From the NCBI GenBank assembly GCA_947494675.1, contig CANLVP010000001.1, forward strand, positions 434,001-498,000: a DNA stretch of 64,000 nucleotides, in the 5' to 3' direction. A model generated the notes under the pieces. It saw nothing but the letters and a program-made list of their open reading frames with translations. It did no database searches and had not been told where the DNA came from. Shown in pieces: positions 16,173 to 25,538 of this stretch. This DNA comes from an uncultured Paracoccaceae bacterium. Its GTDB lineage: Bacteria; Pseudomonadota; Alphaproteobacteria; Rhodobacterales; Rhodobacteraceae. Both the position numbers and the translations under genes were made by a program. Each line of letters starts with the position of its first letter. The first letter of the stretch is position 1.

Positions 16173-17819
16173 TTGTTGTCGCGAGTTACTACGATTGAAA
16201 CGTCCTACAGATTGGTAGTGATTAGCTTCGTTGTCATTACTCTGCTTGCGTTTACGCTTGGTCCGATTGTTTATGACACTATCCATCTGCGCGATACGCT
16301 TTTTCTAACCGAAATTGGGTGGAGGGCCTTCAACGGTTTTGAACCTATTCATGATTTCAATCACCTCTATGGAGGGGTGACGGCGGAATATATTGCAATG
16401 GCGATCCACCTAACGGGACCCGCCATCAAATCACTAGATTATGCGACTGTTCTCATGCTTGGGACAATTGTTGCCATTCTAGGCATCGTGTCATTTCGGC
16501 GGGTTTCGGGCACTGTTCTTGTTACGCTTTTTTTGCTTTGCGCTAGCGTTATGTTGGCGCGGGCCCCGCTCGAAAAGGTGTTCGTATTTATGAATCCGAT
16601 TTCGGCTCACTCTTTTATTTACAATCGTTTTGGCACTTGCCTGATGATTTGCGTCGCGGTTTTTGCGCTTTTGCCAGCGCAAGACCGGAGAGGCGGGCTA
16701 ATCGCGGCGTTCTTTTGTGGCGTTGCATGTTATGTACTGGTGCTGACGAAGCCAACACTATTTCTGCCTAGTCTCGCGGTCATTTTATGCCTACTGATCC
16801 AGAGCCGTTTCAATGACCTGCTGATCTGGATTCTGGGTCTCATTGCAACCGCTCTTGTTCTGGATTTCGGTTTCGATCGGGTTCTTGGATCGTTCAACTA
16901 CAGCTTCACGATGCAAGGGGAGGACTCATCCAACCTTGTGGGGTTATTCAAAAAGGCAATCCGGCTGGGACTCGTTGTTCAGTTTCAATTAGGCATGATG
17001 ATCGCGCTAGCCGTGCATTTGTTTTGGGTTGGAGGTTGGGCGCATCGCCGCTTCGTGCTTTCGGGCATCGTCGTAATGACAACCTACTTTGGCACAGCCG
17101 TTACGTTTGGGACTTTGGCGCATGTCGGTCAGCAGACACTTCCCTTTGTGTGCCTGTTTGGGCTAGCTGCAACGGCGCTCATAGCAAGGGCCACGGAAGT
17201 TGAACGCAAGAAGCTTCCATCATACGGATTGTCCTTCAGTTTGGCGATCACTCTGTTGTTTGCACTTCCGCATTTGGCGAATACGGTATTGACGGCCGGT
17301 CTCGGGCTAGCTCATCGCGATAAGGTCGAAATCGCTGAGGGTCCAATGAGCAATCTCCTGGGGCACTCGGGGGAATTTCCGCCGACTCCTTCGACTTCGG
17401 AAAGGGAACGCATCGCAAGGCGCGCGGCAAACGTCAAAGCCCATATTGATGCGGGTGGGATCGAAACCGCCGGCATGGCCTATGCGATGCTCGCCGATGG
17501 TTTAGAGCTTTTGAATCCGCTCGGTGACCTTTCTGACCGTGGTGTTGTTTCGGGGTCAGGCGTCGTTTTTTCGTTTGCTGTTGGGTCTCGCCCGGTGTTA
17601 GGTTACCCGGTCTGGGTTCGCGCGTTTTCGCCAGAGTTAGCCGCAGAAGGCCCAATGTCAACCGACATCGATATCATACTTGTTTCGCGCCTGACTGAAT
17701 TCGAGATAGGTGAGATATTGCTTCGCCGTATGGGGCGCGATTTCAGGCTGTGTCGTCAGTCCGGAATCTGGAACCTCTTCGTACGAGAAGGTGCGCCGCG
17801 CAAAGGGTGCAACCTGTGA
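16173..17819 (+). CDS. GT-C-like multi-pass membrane glycosyltransferase (GtrC role)
   Basis: A 548-residue membrane protein with about ten hydrophobic helices in the first 370 residues and a soluble C-terminal domain of some 170 residues. The first outer loop reads HLRDTLFLTEIGWRAFNGFEPIHDFNHLYGG, the usual GT-C pattern with acidic residues followed by NG and PxxDF. No ATG occurs before the first helix, so TTG at 16173 or 16176 behind AAGGAA is the likely start. It is divergent from the sugar operon. It should transfer the flipped sugar to O-antigen or capsule in the periplasm; it has no close named relative that I recognise. Confidence 0.65.
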   Translation: MLSRVTTIETSYRLVVISFVVITLLAFTLGPIVYDTIHLRDTLFLTEIGWRAFNGFEPIHDFNHLYGGVTAEYIAMAIHLTGPAIKSLDYATVLMLGTIVAILGIVSFRRVSGTVLVTLFLLCASVMLARAPLEKVFVFMNPISAHSFIYNRFGTCLMICVAVFALLPAQDRRGGLIAAFFCGVACYVLVLTKPTLFLPSLAVILCLLIQSRFNDLLIWILGLIATALVLDFGFDRVLGSFNYSFTMQGEDSSNLVGLFKKAIRLGLVVQFQLGMMIALAVHLFWVGGWAHRRFVLSGIVVMTTYFGTAVTFGTLAHVGQQTLPFVCLFGLAATALIARATEVERKKLPSYGLSFSLAITLLFALPHLANTVLTAGLGLAHRDKVEIAEGPMSNLLGHSGEFPPTPSTSERERIARRAANVKAHIDAGGIETAGMAYAMLADGLELLNPLGDLSDRGVVSGSGVVFSFAVGSRPVLGYPVWVRAFSPELAAEGPMSTDIDIILVSRLTEFEIGEILLRRMGRDFRLCRQSGIWNLFVREGAPRKGCNL

Positions 17820-19796
17820 GTTCGATGTTGGGGCGCAAAAAAAATGCTATCGACCCATGGTGTCGGTGCGATCTGAGATGTGAGAATTTGGCCTGCGATT
17901 GACTGGAGATGCTCCTCGGATTTACGACAGAGGTGGTTTGGGGGTATGGCCAAGGGAGCCCGCGTTACGACTGTATCGAGCACTTCCAAATTCGTACCAA
18001 CCGCGCTTGGTCTTTCGCAAGAAGTTTAGACGGGTATGCTAGATCTGCTTAGATAAAAAATAATCGCGAAAAAAGACTATGTTGGTTTACGAAATCAACG
18101 GCGCTCGGCGTTGCGCTAACTCAACGCAGATGGGCGCCGAAGTCAGACAACTGATTGCGTCAAGACATCCAATCTTGTCCGAAGGATCGATCCGATACCG
18201 GTCCAAAATTCGTGTGATCTTGGCAAAGTTCGGTAATTCATTGCGAAGAATCTATAGATCTTCAAGGCGAAGGCTGCGGTCATTTGGAATTTCGATCGAA
18301 CCCTCGATCCGGGGTGCCTGTTCTGTGAACCCCAGTCAACTTGACTACGGAAAAATCCTTGGTGTCTGCCAAAAAGTGGCGGACATTAAGGGGCAGCTTT
18401 AGGCGTACTCAAGAAACAACAAACGGTAGCACTACGAGCAAGCGTTGCGCGCAGAATCCCGCCGGTGCGCGAAGCACGAAAACATGAATTTCGAATGGCT
18501 CAAGGAGCCGCGCTTTCAGTAAAAGCAGGCTGTTGATGCACCTACCTCTTTGCCGGATGAGGGTGCGGCACTCTCTGCCACTTCGGAGTCGGCGACATCT
18601 GGCGGACCACACTCCACCAATGGAAAAATCGAAGTCTGTAGCATGTTGAGGATGGCTTGCAGAGATGAATCTCTCAAGCCGAAAAAGTTCGGAACCATGT
18701 TCCTATCGGAGTGATGGGCAAAGTGTTTGATCTCGGGCCTAAGCAACTGGAGATGCGAGCTACGCAAAATGACGACGACATTCTCAGATCAAGGACGCCA
18801 TTATCCTCGGGATTCACTGCGTTTCGCAAACTCATAGCCCACGACCTGACAACAAGAGCGTAGCTTCCACTTCCTAACCACTTAAGGCGGGCATTCGCCC
18901 GTAAATTCGACATTAGCTGTAACGTCACAGTAAGACATTAGTCCTCGATCAACCAATTCGACCTTTGATACCCAGAACAGACTGACCCAAATCGCAACAA
19001 TCGCCGAACCCAAGATTGCGCCATATAGGAAGTAGTGTTGCATGCAATCCTCAAGACATTTTGCCCGGTTTCTATATTATTTTGGCCGACCATGGGCAAG
19101 TAAACATATCAACGATGCACGATAATACTCAAGTTCGAAACCGACTGATCTCCGGACCCTTATGTGGTTACTAGCCCGGAAGATAGTATTGGAGAGGACT
19201 ACCCTTTTCAAACATCAGCGCTTGTTGGCCCAAATAGTGCGACCTGTTAGGAGAAAGGGTGGCGAAAAAAGCAATTCAAAGCACTTTTCGCGGGGTCGCT
19301 TATGTCGAGTTTGCCCTTGCTTTAAAAACTCAACCGACAAGCCGACTGTGTTACTGCGAAAGTTACGGATGTATTTGAGAGAACAGCCTTCGGGAACACC
19401 ATCAACAAGCCCTTAGAACCTGGGCGGCCAGCTTCTCATTCTACGAACAGTAGTGTCATGATGTGGTTTCGATGTTGATACGAATTCATGCCCCGCACAT
19501 TGGATCACACCTGCCCCATGGCGAGCGGCAAATATCACTTCTTTCATTGTGGTTGTGAAGTATCCAATTATTCATCTTTCGGTCCTCGCCGATGGTCTGA
19601 AAGAGGTTGGACACCTCCGCCTAAACGAATTTTGAGAACCAAAGGATCCCTTGGATTTGCGCTTACGAATCTTCCAAAGCTTCATGATGGTTGTTCGCGT
19701 TAGGGAACCTACTTGAGAGTCCGCATCTTTTTAACTGCTGCCGCTAGTCTTCAATCGCAGCGAACGTCCGCCTTCCGCCCGTCGAGCTAGTGCCTC
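17820..19796. other. Gene-poor right part of the island
   Basis: About 2 kb with no convincing long gene apart from the 53-residue frame at 18882-19043. Open frames such as 18079-18402 and 19488-19703 lack ribosome binding sites and family signals. A 39-codon frame from GTG at 19259 has AGGAG before it and begins AKKAIQSTFRGVAYVEFALAL, faintly like the start of TadE-type pilus proteins, but it stops early. The stretch looks like decayed cargo DNA. Confidence 0.5.
18882..19043 (-). CDS. Small single-pass membrane protein (53 aa), island
   Basis: A 53-residue protein: MQHYFLYGAILG... with one membrane helix (about residues 6-25, ILGSAIVAIWVSLFWV) and a hydrophilic tail with two cysteines (MSYCDVTAN and TGECPP) that could form a disulfide in the periplasm. 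GAGG lies 6 bp before the ATG. It is isolated in the gene-poor part of the island. No family is recognised. Confidence 0.5.
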   Translation of the reverse strand: MQHYFLYGAILGSAIVAIWVSLFWVSKVELVDRGLMSYCDVTANVEFTGECPP

Positions 19797-19970
19797 CGAT
19801 CCCACAGCCTAAGCCCGTATTCCGCCCCCACATCTCGGCCCAAGGGTACCGGAAACCGAACACCGCCTCCGGGCAAACCGCCCCAAGAACTGCCCTAACT
19901 TGACCCACTGCTAGAGGTTTTCGATGCACGTCATCGGCTGGCAAGGTCTCCTACCACCCCAGCCAGCGTT
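19797..19970 (-). repeat. Inverted repeat B, right arm (174 bp)
   Basis: Exact reverse complement of 9144-9317, ending at the right att core. It is the true right arm of the island, since host sequence follows directly at 19971. Confidence 0.95.
19949..19970 (+). other. attR: right att core of the tRNA-Gln island
   Basis: A 22-bp exact direct repeat of attL containing the last 17 bases of the tRNA (with CCA) plus GCGTT. The left flank (GGCAAGGTC) is island, the right flank (TTCCTTC) is chromosome. attL to attR is 13.2 kb. Confidence 0.88.
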
Positions 19971-20242
19971 TTCCTTCTTTTGTGTCGTCCGGTGGGTGTC
20001 GGGACTTGGCTGGCGAGACTTGCAATTTTTGTCAGGGAAGATGGCAACTTTTGCGGGGCAAATGTCACATCACGTTTTGTGCGCCAAATGACGCGGATCG
20101 ACTTTCTGCGCCGGGTCATCGTCGCCGTAAGAGTTGCGATGACCGCCATATTTTTTGTTGTGTGATCCGTCACGCGCAAGCCTGAAAAATGTCGAGCTAC
20201 CTAAACGAGACATGCCGCCTGTCGGTGTTCCAGACGTCATTC

Positions 20243-21613
20243 CTACCGCGCCACAGATCGCCAAAGTTCTGCGTATTTGCACAGTTTTTGCACGTCGTGG
20301 TCGGACACGGCAGCGACAGGTTTTGCCAAGTTTGCCCTTCGTTCGAAGAGCAAGGCCGCGCCGATGCTCGTGCCTGTTGCGGCTTTGCTAGTCAGGACTT
20401 TTCGTTCAGTTGATGCTGCCAGCATCGCGGTGAATTCGATATTGCGAGCGAATGGCCCTTCGACAATCACCGGCCCCTGAGCGCCCGTAAGCCGAAGGCA
20501 GGTGTCCGTCATGAGAGCAAGGTAGAATGACAGTGCTGCAGACCTTGCGCCACTGCCAAGCTCCGGCTCAGCCGGGGTCCAACGCATCTTCTGTCCGGCA
20601 AACGGGCCTGATTGCGGCTCGACGGCGGGCAACAGCATCATGCCAGCGTCCAGAACCCGCGCGACGTCATTCACCGTCGGAGTCGTCTTGTGGCCTTGCT
20701 GAATGACCTCGTATTCGCGCCCACCCATAAATCGCGCGCTGGGAACGGGGTCGCCTCGGGCATCGACGTTCATCAAGGTATCGCGCTGCGCATCAAGGGC
20801 GACTTCTGTCCCGCCCACAGACATGGTGACGACCCATGTGCCGGTTGAGACCACCGAGAACGCGCCGTCCTGTGTCAGCAGATGGGGATACAGGGACGCA
20901 TTGGAATCGTGGATGCCAACACTGACCTTTGTATCGGCTGGAAGACCAGTGCGGCGGGCAATCTGGGGCAGGATTGTTCCAAGAATGTCCGTCGGTTTAT
21001 GCAAGGGCGCGATTTTGTCGGCGATGCCAAGCTGGGCCGGCAGACCCGAGAAGCGCCCGTCCCGAGGCAGCCACATATCCGTATGGCACCCGATTGAGGT
21101 CACGTCCGTCGCGGCAATACCGGTCAGGCGATGACCCCAATATTGTGGATAGGTCACGATTTGCGCGGTGCGCGCGCGCAAGGTCGGATCCTGGGCGAAC
21201 TGCCAGTGCAGTTGCGCGCCGACGTTCAGGCCACCCGCAAGGATCGGTGATCCGGTCCCCGCAAAGTCAGGCTTGATCGCCTCGTAGTCCGCGACTGTCT
21301 CAGCTGAATATGTATGCTCGTAGTCGAGGATGGGCGCAGCAAGCTGCCCGTCGCGCGTCAACAAGGCGACGCAAGCCCCATGCGTGGTGACAGAAATCGC
21401 ATCGATACCGTGCTCTTTGTGAAACTGGCTGAGGGCGCTCAGAAGGAACTCCCAATGGCCGTCGACATCAAAGTGCGGCCATGCCGCGTCCGTTTGCACG
21501 ATATTCGGGCGGGTGAGAACGGCCACTTCCGTCAGGCTGGGCAGATCGACCAGCGCCAGTTTGGCGTTGGTCTTGCCAATGTCGATAACTGCAATGTGGC
21601 GGGGATCGCTCAT
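20243..21613 (-). CDS. rhaK: FGGY-family sugar kinase, rhamnulokinase
   Basis: A 456-residue FGGY carbohydrate kinase. The N-terminus [14 protein letters not shown] is the ATPase phosphate-1 motif, [11 protein letters not shown] and [13 protein letters not shown] follow, and [11 protein letters not shown] is the second phosphate-binding motif. It should phosphorylate L-rhamnulose. It is the last gene of the rhaRSTPQ-mutarotase-K operon and starts in a 4-bp overlap with the mutarotase stop, matching the gene order known in Rhizobium leguminosarum. Confidence 0.87.
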   Translation of the reverse strand: MSDPRHIAVIDIGKTNAKLALVDLPSLTEVAVLTRPNIVQTDAAWPHFDVDGHWEFLLSALSQFHKEHGIDAISVTTHGACVALLTRDGQLAAPILDYEHTYSAETVADYEAIKPDFAGTGSPILAGGLNVGAQLHWQFAQDPTLRARTAQIVTYPQYWGHRLTGIAATDVTSIGCHTDMWLPRDGRFSGLPAQLGIADKIAPLHKPTDILGTILPQIARRTGLPADTKVSVGIHDSNASLYPHLLTQDGAFSVVSTGTWVVTMSVGGTEVALDAQRDTLMNVDARGDPVPSARFMGGREYEVIQQGHKTTPTVNDVARVLDAGMMLLPAVEPQSGPFAGQKMRWTPAEPELGSGARSAALSFYLALMTDTCLRLTGAQGPVIVEGPFARNIEFTAMLAASTERKVLTSKAATGTSIGAALLFERRANLAKPVAAVSDHDVQKLCKYAELWRSVAR

Positions 21614-21927
21614 TGCATTTGAAACACGCGGGTCAACGGCACCGCCACAGGCGCCTTATCCGGCCCTGTTTCCATGATGTCGGCCATATAGGCCCACCAT
21701 TTCTGCATGACCGGATGATTGGGCAGATCGTCCATCCTGTGATCGGCGGGCCGCATCAGCACGCCGATCAGAATGTTGGTTTCGGGGTCGAGGTGAATGG
21801 AATAATCGCTGACGCCTGCCTCGTGCAGAAGAGCGACCAGTTCGGGCCAGATCGCATCATGGCGGCGCGTGTACTCAGCCTCCATCCCATCGTTCAGCCG
21901 CATACGAAAGACATAGCGTTCGACCAT
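21610..21927 (-). CDS. rhaM: L-rhamnose mutarotase
   Basis: A 105-residue L-rhamnose mutarotase (RhaM, called RhaU in rhizobia). It has the family features [25 protein letters not shown] with the catalytic His, [14 protein letters not shown], and [12 protein letters not shown]. Two ATGs (21930, 21927) follow AGGAGG; the second has the better spacing and forms a TGATG overlap with rhaQ. It interconverts the alpha and beta anomers of L-rhamnose after uptake. Confidence 0.9.
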   Translation of the reverse strand: MVERYVFRMRLNDGMEAEYTRRHDAIWPELVALLHEAGVSDYSIHLDPETNILIGVLMRPADHRMDDLPNHPVMQKWWAYMADIMETGPDKAPVAVPLTRVFQMQ

Positions 21928-22928
21928 CATGCCCTCCTTGCGGCGTACATCGCCCAAAGGCGCGGCAGGGCGATGACCCCGATCAACAACAGACCGATAA
22001 AGATCGACATGACGATACCCGGCACGTTCAGCAGGCCAAGCCCAAAGGTGACAAGCCCCATGACAAAAGCCGCGATCACGACACCTGGGATCGACCCGGA
22101 TCCGCCGAGGATATTGACACCGCCAAGCACGACCATTGTCACCACCTCAAGCTCCATCCCGGTTGCGATGCTGGGGCGGGTCGAACCAAGGCGCGATGTC
22201 AGGCAAACCGCCGCGACCCCCGACATCAGTCCCGTGAGCAGGAACAGGATAAACTTTACCCTTTGTACGCGGATGCCACTGAACAAAGCGCCGGTTGGGT
22301 TGTTGCCAATGGCATAGACGGCACGACCAAAATTGGTTTTGTGGAGTAGCACGCCGTAGATCACGGCGATGATCACGAAGAGCAGCATCTCGACCGTGAA
22401 GACCCAGTAGATATAGCCCTGACCAAACCACGAAAAGCTGGCCGGATAGCCACGGAAGGCGTCGTCGCCTAGAATTATGAAGCTGATACCGCGGAACAGG
22501 CTCATCGTACCGATGGTGACAACGATAGATGGCAGGCCAAGGACCGTGACGAAGACCGCGTTGAACGCACCACAGAGCAAGCCGACCGTAAGACCGATGA
22601 CGACCAGTTCCGGTGTGCCTGCGCCGTATTGCAGTGCAAGGCCCATCGCCGTGCTCGCAAGGGCAATGATCGAGGCCACCGAAAGGTCAATCTCGCCAGA
22701 GATAATAAGCAGCGCCATGGCGAATGCGATCATCGCCTTCTCGGTGAAATTGAAGGTGGCGTCGCTCAGATTCCAAGCGCTGAGGAAATAGGGTGAGGCA
22801 AAGCTGTTGATGATGAAGATCGCGATGGCCACGGCGAGGAGCAGCGCTTCCCAACTCCGAAATGTACGATAGGCGCGGGTGTTAAGGCGATCCGGCACAT
22901 GGCGGGCTTGGACGCTGGTGTCGGTCAT
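21927..22928 (-). CDS. rhaQ: Rhamnose ABC transporter permease
   Basis: A 333-residue permease of the ribose/rhamnose type (branched-chain-permease-like fold), with about eight to ten hydrophobic helices. The family EAA-like stretch [21 protein letters not shown] and [19 protein letters not shown] are visible. It pairs with RhaP to form the membrane channel. Starts in a 4-bp overlap with rhaP. Confidence 0.87.
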   Translation of the reverse strand: MTDTSVQARHVPDRLNTRAYRTFRSWEALLLAVAIAIFIINSFASPYFLSAWNLSDATFNFTEKAMIAFAMALLIISGEIDLSVASIIALASTAMGLALQYGAGTPELVVIGLTVGLLCGAFNAVFVTVLGLPSIVVTIGTMSLFRGISFIILGDDAFRGYPASFSWFGQGYIYWVFTVEMLLFVIIAVIYGVLLHKTNFGRAVYAIGNNPTGALFSGIRVQRVKFILFLLTGLMSGVAAVCLTSRLGSTRPSIATGMELEVVTMVVLGGVNILGGSGSIPGVVIAAFVMGLVTFGLGLLNVPGIVMSIFIGLLLIGVIALPRLWAMYAARRA

Positions 22929-23917
22929 GACGTGCCTCCCGTCGGGGTTTCAGCGGATTTGAGGATGATCCGGCCTTTAGTGCGTCCTGCCCGGGCGTTG
23001 AAAGCGACAGCGATCAGGATCGCACTGCCGGAAATTGCCAACTGCCAAAACGGCGAGATGTTCACCACGGGCAAAGCGTTTTTCACCACCCCGAGAAAGA
23101 TCGCCCCTAGCACCGCGCCGCCAACCGAGCCTACGCCACCGGCGATGGAGATGCCGCCGATGACGCAGGCGGCGACCACCTCAAGCTCAAACCCGCCAGC
23201 GATATCGACGTAGGCAACCGCAAAGCGTGACACCCACAGATAGCCGGTCAGCCCCGCCAGCGCGCCAGAGATCACGAAGGCCACGAACTGCGTTTTTCCA
23301 ACATTGATGCCGGTGTAAACAGCGGCGTGGGGATTGCCGCCCACCGCAAAGATCGACCGCCCCAGGGGCGTGCGCGACATCATGATCGCAAAACCAATGA
23401 CGCAGGCGACGGCGATCCACGACAGAACCGGCAGGCCAAGGAATTCGGCACGCGGGAAACCGGTAAAGGCAGGTGACATCTCATGTGAATTCACCCATTT
23501 GCCATCCGAGATCAGAAAGATGATGCCCCGGAAAATGGTCATTGTTCCAAGGGTGACCACAATCGGCGGGATCTCAAGCTTCCAGACCAGAATGCCATTA
23601 ATCGCACCCATGACAGCCCCCATCGCGATGGCAATTACAAGGATCACGGGGATCGGCAGGCCCGGCATTGCGACATTGATCATCGCCACCGCCATGCCGG
23701 TCAGCGCCAAATTGGCCGCCACTGACAGATCAATACAGCGTGTGAGGATGACCACCATCTGACCCAGGGCAAGGATGATCAAAGGCGCTGTGTCGTTGAA
23801 GACATTGGCCAAATTCGAGGGGGCGACAAAGCCCGCAAACCGCGAGGCGATCAGGATCATGAGCACCAGTATGGCGGCAGCAAGAATGGCTTCGCGTACA
23901 GGGATAAAGCGGGTCAT
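22925..23917 (-). CDS. rhaP: Rhamnose ABC transporter permease
   Basis: A 330-residue permease homologous to RhaQ. It shows AVGGNPHAAVYTGINVGKTQF and ACVIGGISIAGGVGSVGGAVLG, the conserved cytoplasmic loop and the last-helix region of sugar permeases, plus about eight to ten hydrophobic helices. Overlaps the rhaT stop by 4 bp. Assignment of the names P and Q follows gene order in rhizobia. Confidence 0.87.
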   Translation of the reverse strand: MTRFIPVREAILAAAILVLMILIASRFAGFVAPSNLANVFNDTAPLIILALGQMVVILTRCIDLSVAANLALTGMAVAMINVAMPGLPIPVILVIAIAMGAVMGAINGILVWKLEIPPIVVTLGTMTIFRGIIFLISDGKWVNSHEMSPAFTGFPRAEFLGLPVLSWIAVACVIGFAIMMSRTPLGRSIFAVGGNPHAAVYTGINVGKTQFVAFVISGALAGLTGYLWVSRFAVAYVDIAGGFELEVVAACVIGGISIAGGVGSVGGAVLGAIFLGVVKNALPVVNISPFWQLAISGSAILIAVAFNARAGRTKGRIILKSAETPTGGTS

Positions 23918-25458
23918 GCAGGGACACTCTCGGGCGTTGCGGTGATACCTGCGGCATGCCGGACAAGCGTTTCAGGTGTCAGATCGGCGCCGGCCAGCTC
24001 GGCGGCGATGCGCCCGTCCCGCATGACGATCACGCGATCTGACATGCCGATGACCTCTGGGATTTCTGAACTGACCATGATGACGGACAGGCCCTGCGCG
24101 GCCAGCTCAGCCATGAATTCGTGCACGGCGGCCTTGGACCCGATGTCGATGCCTTTGGTCGGCTCATCGAGGATGATAACCTGCGGCTGGGTGGCAAGCC
24201 ATTTGGCGATGACTACCTTTTGCTGATTGCCGCCTGACAAGTTACCGACATCCTGATCCAGCGACGCTGCGCGCAGGTCGAGGCGTTCGGCATATTCCCG
24301 TGCGAGCTTGAATTCTTCCGCGAGCCTCAGAAACCCACGTTGGGAAGTGCGTCCAATCGACGGCAACGTGATGTTCTGGAAAATGGGTAGTCCGATGATC
24401 GCCCCTTGCTTGCCACGATCTTCGGGCACATAGACGATGCCATTTTTCACGGCATCGGCTGGCGAGCGGATGATGCGAATTTTGCCGTTGATCTTCGTGA
24501 CGCCCTTGCTCGGCTTGGTGATACCGAAGAGCGCTTGCATGAATTCGGAACGCCCTGCCCCGACAAGTCCATAAAAGCCCAGAATCTCGCCTCGTTTGAG
24601 GGTGAAACCAATGTCAGCGAATTCGGTGGGATGCGCGTAGCCGACGACCTGCAGAACGTCCTCGCCCACTGACGAATCCCGATCTGGAAAGATATGATCA
24701 ACGGCACGGCCAACCATCATTTTGACCAGTGCGTCCTCATCAATGTCCGCGATCAACCCGTCTCCGACGAACGCACCGTCCCGAAAAACGGTGTAACGAT
24801 CTGCAATCCGGAAAATCTCATCGAACTTGTGGCTGATGAACAAGATCGCCTTCCCCTGAGATTTCAAGGTTTCGACCAATTCGTACAGCTCTTCGATCTC
24901 TTTGTGAGACAAGGCAGCAGTGGGTTCGTCCATGATCACCACGCGGGCATCGACGGACAAGGCGCGCGCGATCGCAACAAGGTGTTTGTTCGCAATGCCA
25001 AGCTCGCGCAATTGAGTATAAGAGCTGAACGGCGCGCCGATTTCTTTAAGCAGAACTGTGGCGTTGCGGTGCATTTCAGCTTTGTCGATCAAGCCAAATC
25101 GCGTGCGCGGCGCGTGACCGATGAAAATGTTTTCCGCGACCGAAAGCTCGTCGAACAGGACAGTTTCCTGATGGATCGCAGTGATTCCTGCGTCGGCGGC
25201 ATCGTTGGGATTGGAGAACGTCACCGGATCACCGTCGATGCGGATCGTTCCGCCATCGGGAAAGTAGATACCGGTCAGGATTTTAACGGTAGTGGATTTA
25301 CCCGCCCCGTTTTCGCCGACAAGGGCCGTGACCTGACCCGGATAAAGGTCAAGCTTCACCTCGTCCAACGCCTTCACTCCGGGGAAGGTCTTGGTGATCA
25401 TGTCCATGGAAACAACCGGGGACGTGAGCGGCGAATTGGGCGCAGTTTGCGTCGTCAT
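23914..25458 (-). CDS. rhaT: Rhamnose ABC transporter ATP-binding protein (two ABC domains)
   Basis: A 514-residue sugar ABC ATPase with two cassettes, as in RbsA/XylG. The first has Walker A GENGAGKST and Walker B VVIMDEPTAAL. The second has the usual degenerate Walker A-like GLVGAGRSE, a good signature LSGGNQQK and Walker B VIILDEPTKGID. It energises RhaP/RhaQ. The name follows the rhizobial rhaT, not the E. coli proton symporter of that name. Confidence 0.88.
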   Translation of the reverse strand: MTTQTAPNSPLTSPVVSMDMITKTFPGVKALDEVKLDLYPGQVTALVGENGAGKSTTVKILTGIYFPDGGTIRIDGDPVTFSNPNDAADAGITAIHQETVLFDELSVAENIFIGHAPRTRFGLIDKAEMHRNATVLLKEIGAPFSSYTQLRELGIANKHLVAIARALSVDARVVIMDEPTAALSHKEIEELYELVETLKSQGKAILFISHKFDEIFRIADRYTVFRDGAFVGDGLIADIDEDALVKMMVGRAVDHIFPDRDSSVGEDVLQVVGYAHPTEFADIGFTLKRGEILGFYGLVGAGRSEFMQALFGITKPSKGVTKINGKIRIIRSPADAVKNGIVYVPEDRGKQGAIIGLPIFQNITLPSIGRTSQRGFLRLAEEFKLAREYAERLDLRAASLDQDVGNLSGGNQQKVVIAKWLATQPQVIILDEPTKGIDIGSKAAVHEFMAELAAQGLSVIMVSSEIPEVIGMSDRVIVMRDGRIAAELAGADLTPETLVRHAAGITATPESVPA

Positions 25459-25492
25459 TCGGAACCTCGTTTGGAGTGGGGTGCGGCTGTGT

Positions 25493-25524
25493 CTGGCCCG
25501 GCGCGCTGCGGCGCACCGGACCAG
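25493..25524 (-). terminator. Hairpin between rhaS and rhaT
   Basis: 14-base arms at 25493-25506 and 25511-25524 (CTGGCCCGGCGCGC with GCGCACCGGACCAG) pair with two mismatches around a TGCG loop. There is no T run. Placed just after the binding-protein gene, it probably protects the rhaS message or weakens read-through into rhaT, a common arrangement for ABC binding proteins. Confidence 0.5.
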
Positions 25525-25538
25525 TCAGGGAGAATGGC

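Noticed and set aside
18079-18402. 107-codon open frame in the right part of the island
   Set aside because: No Shine-Dalgarno, Arg/Ser-rich composition and no recognisable family; left as part of the gene-poor stretch.
6767-19948. Complete prophage
   Set aside because: No capsid, portal, terminase, tail or lysis genes; only integrase, replication and nuclease functions plus cargo.
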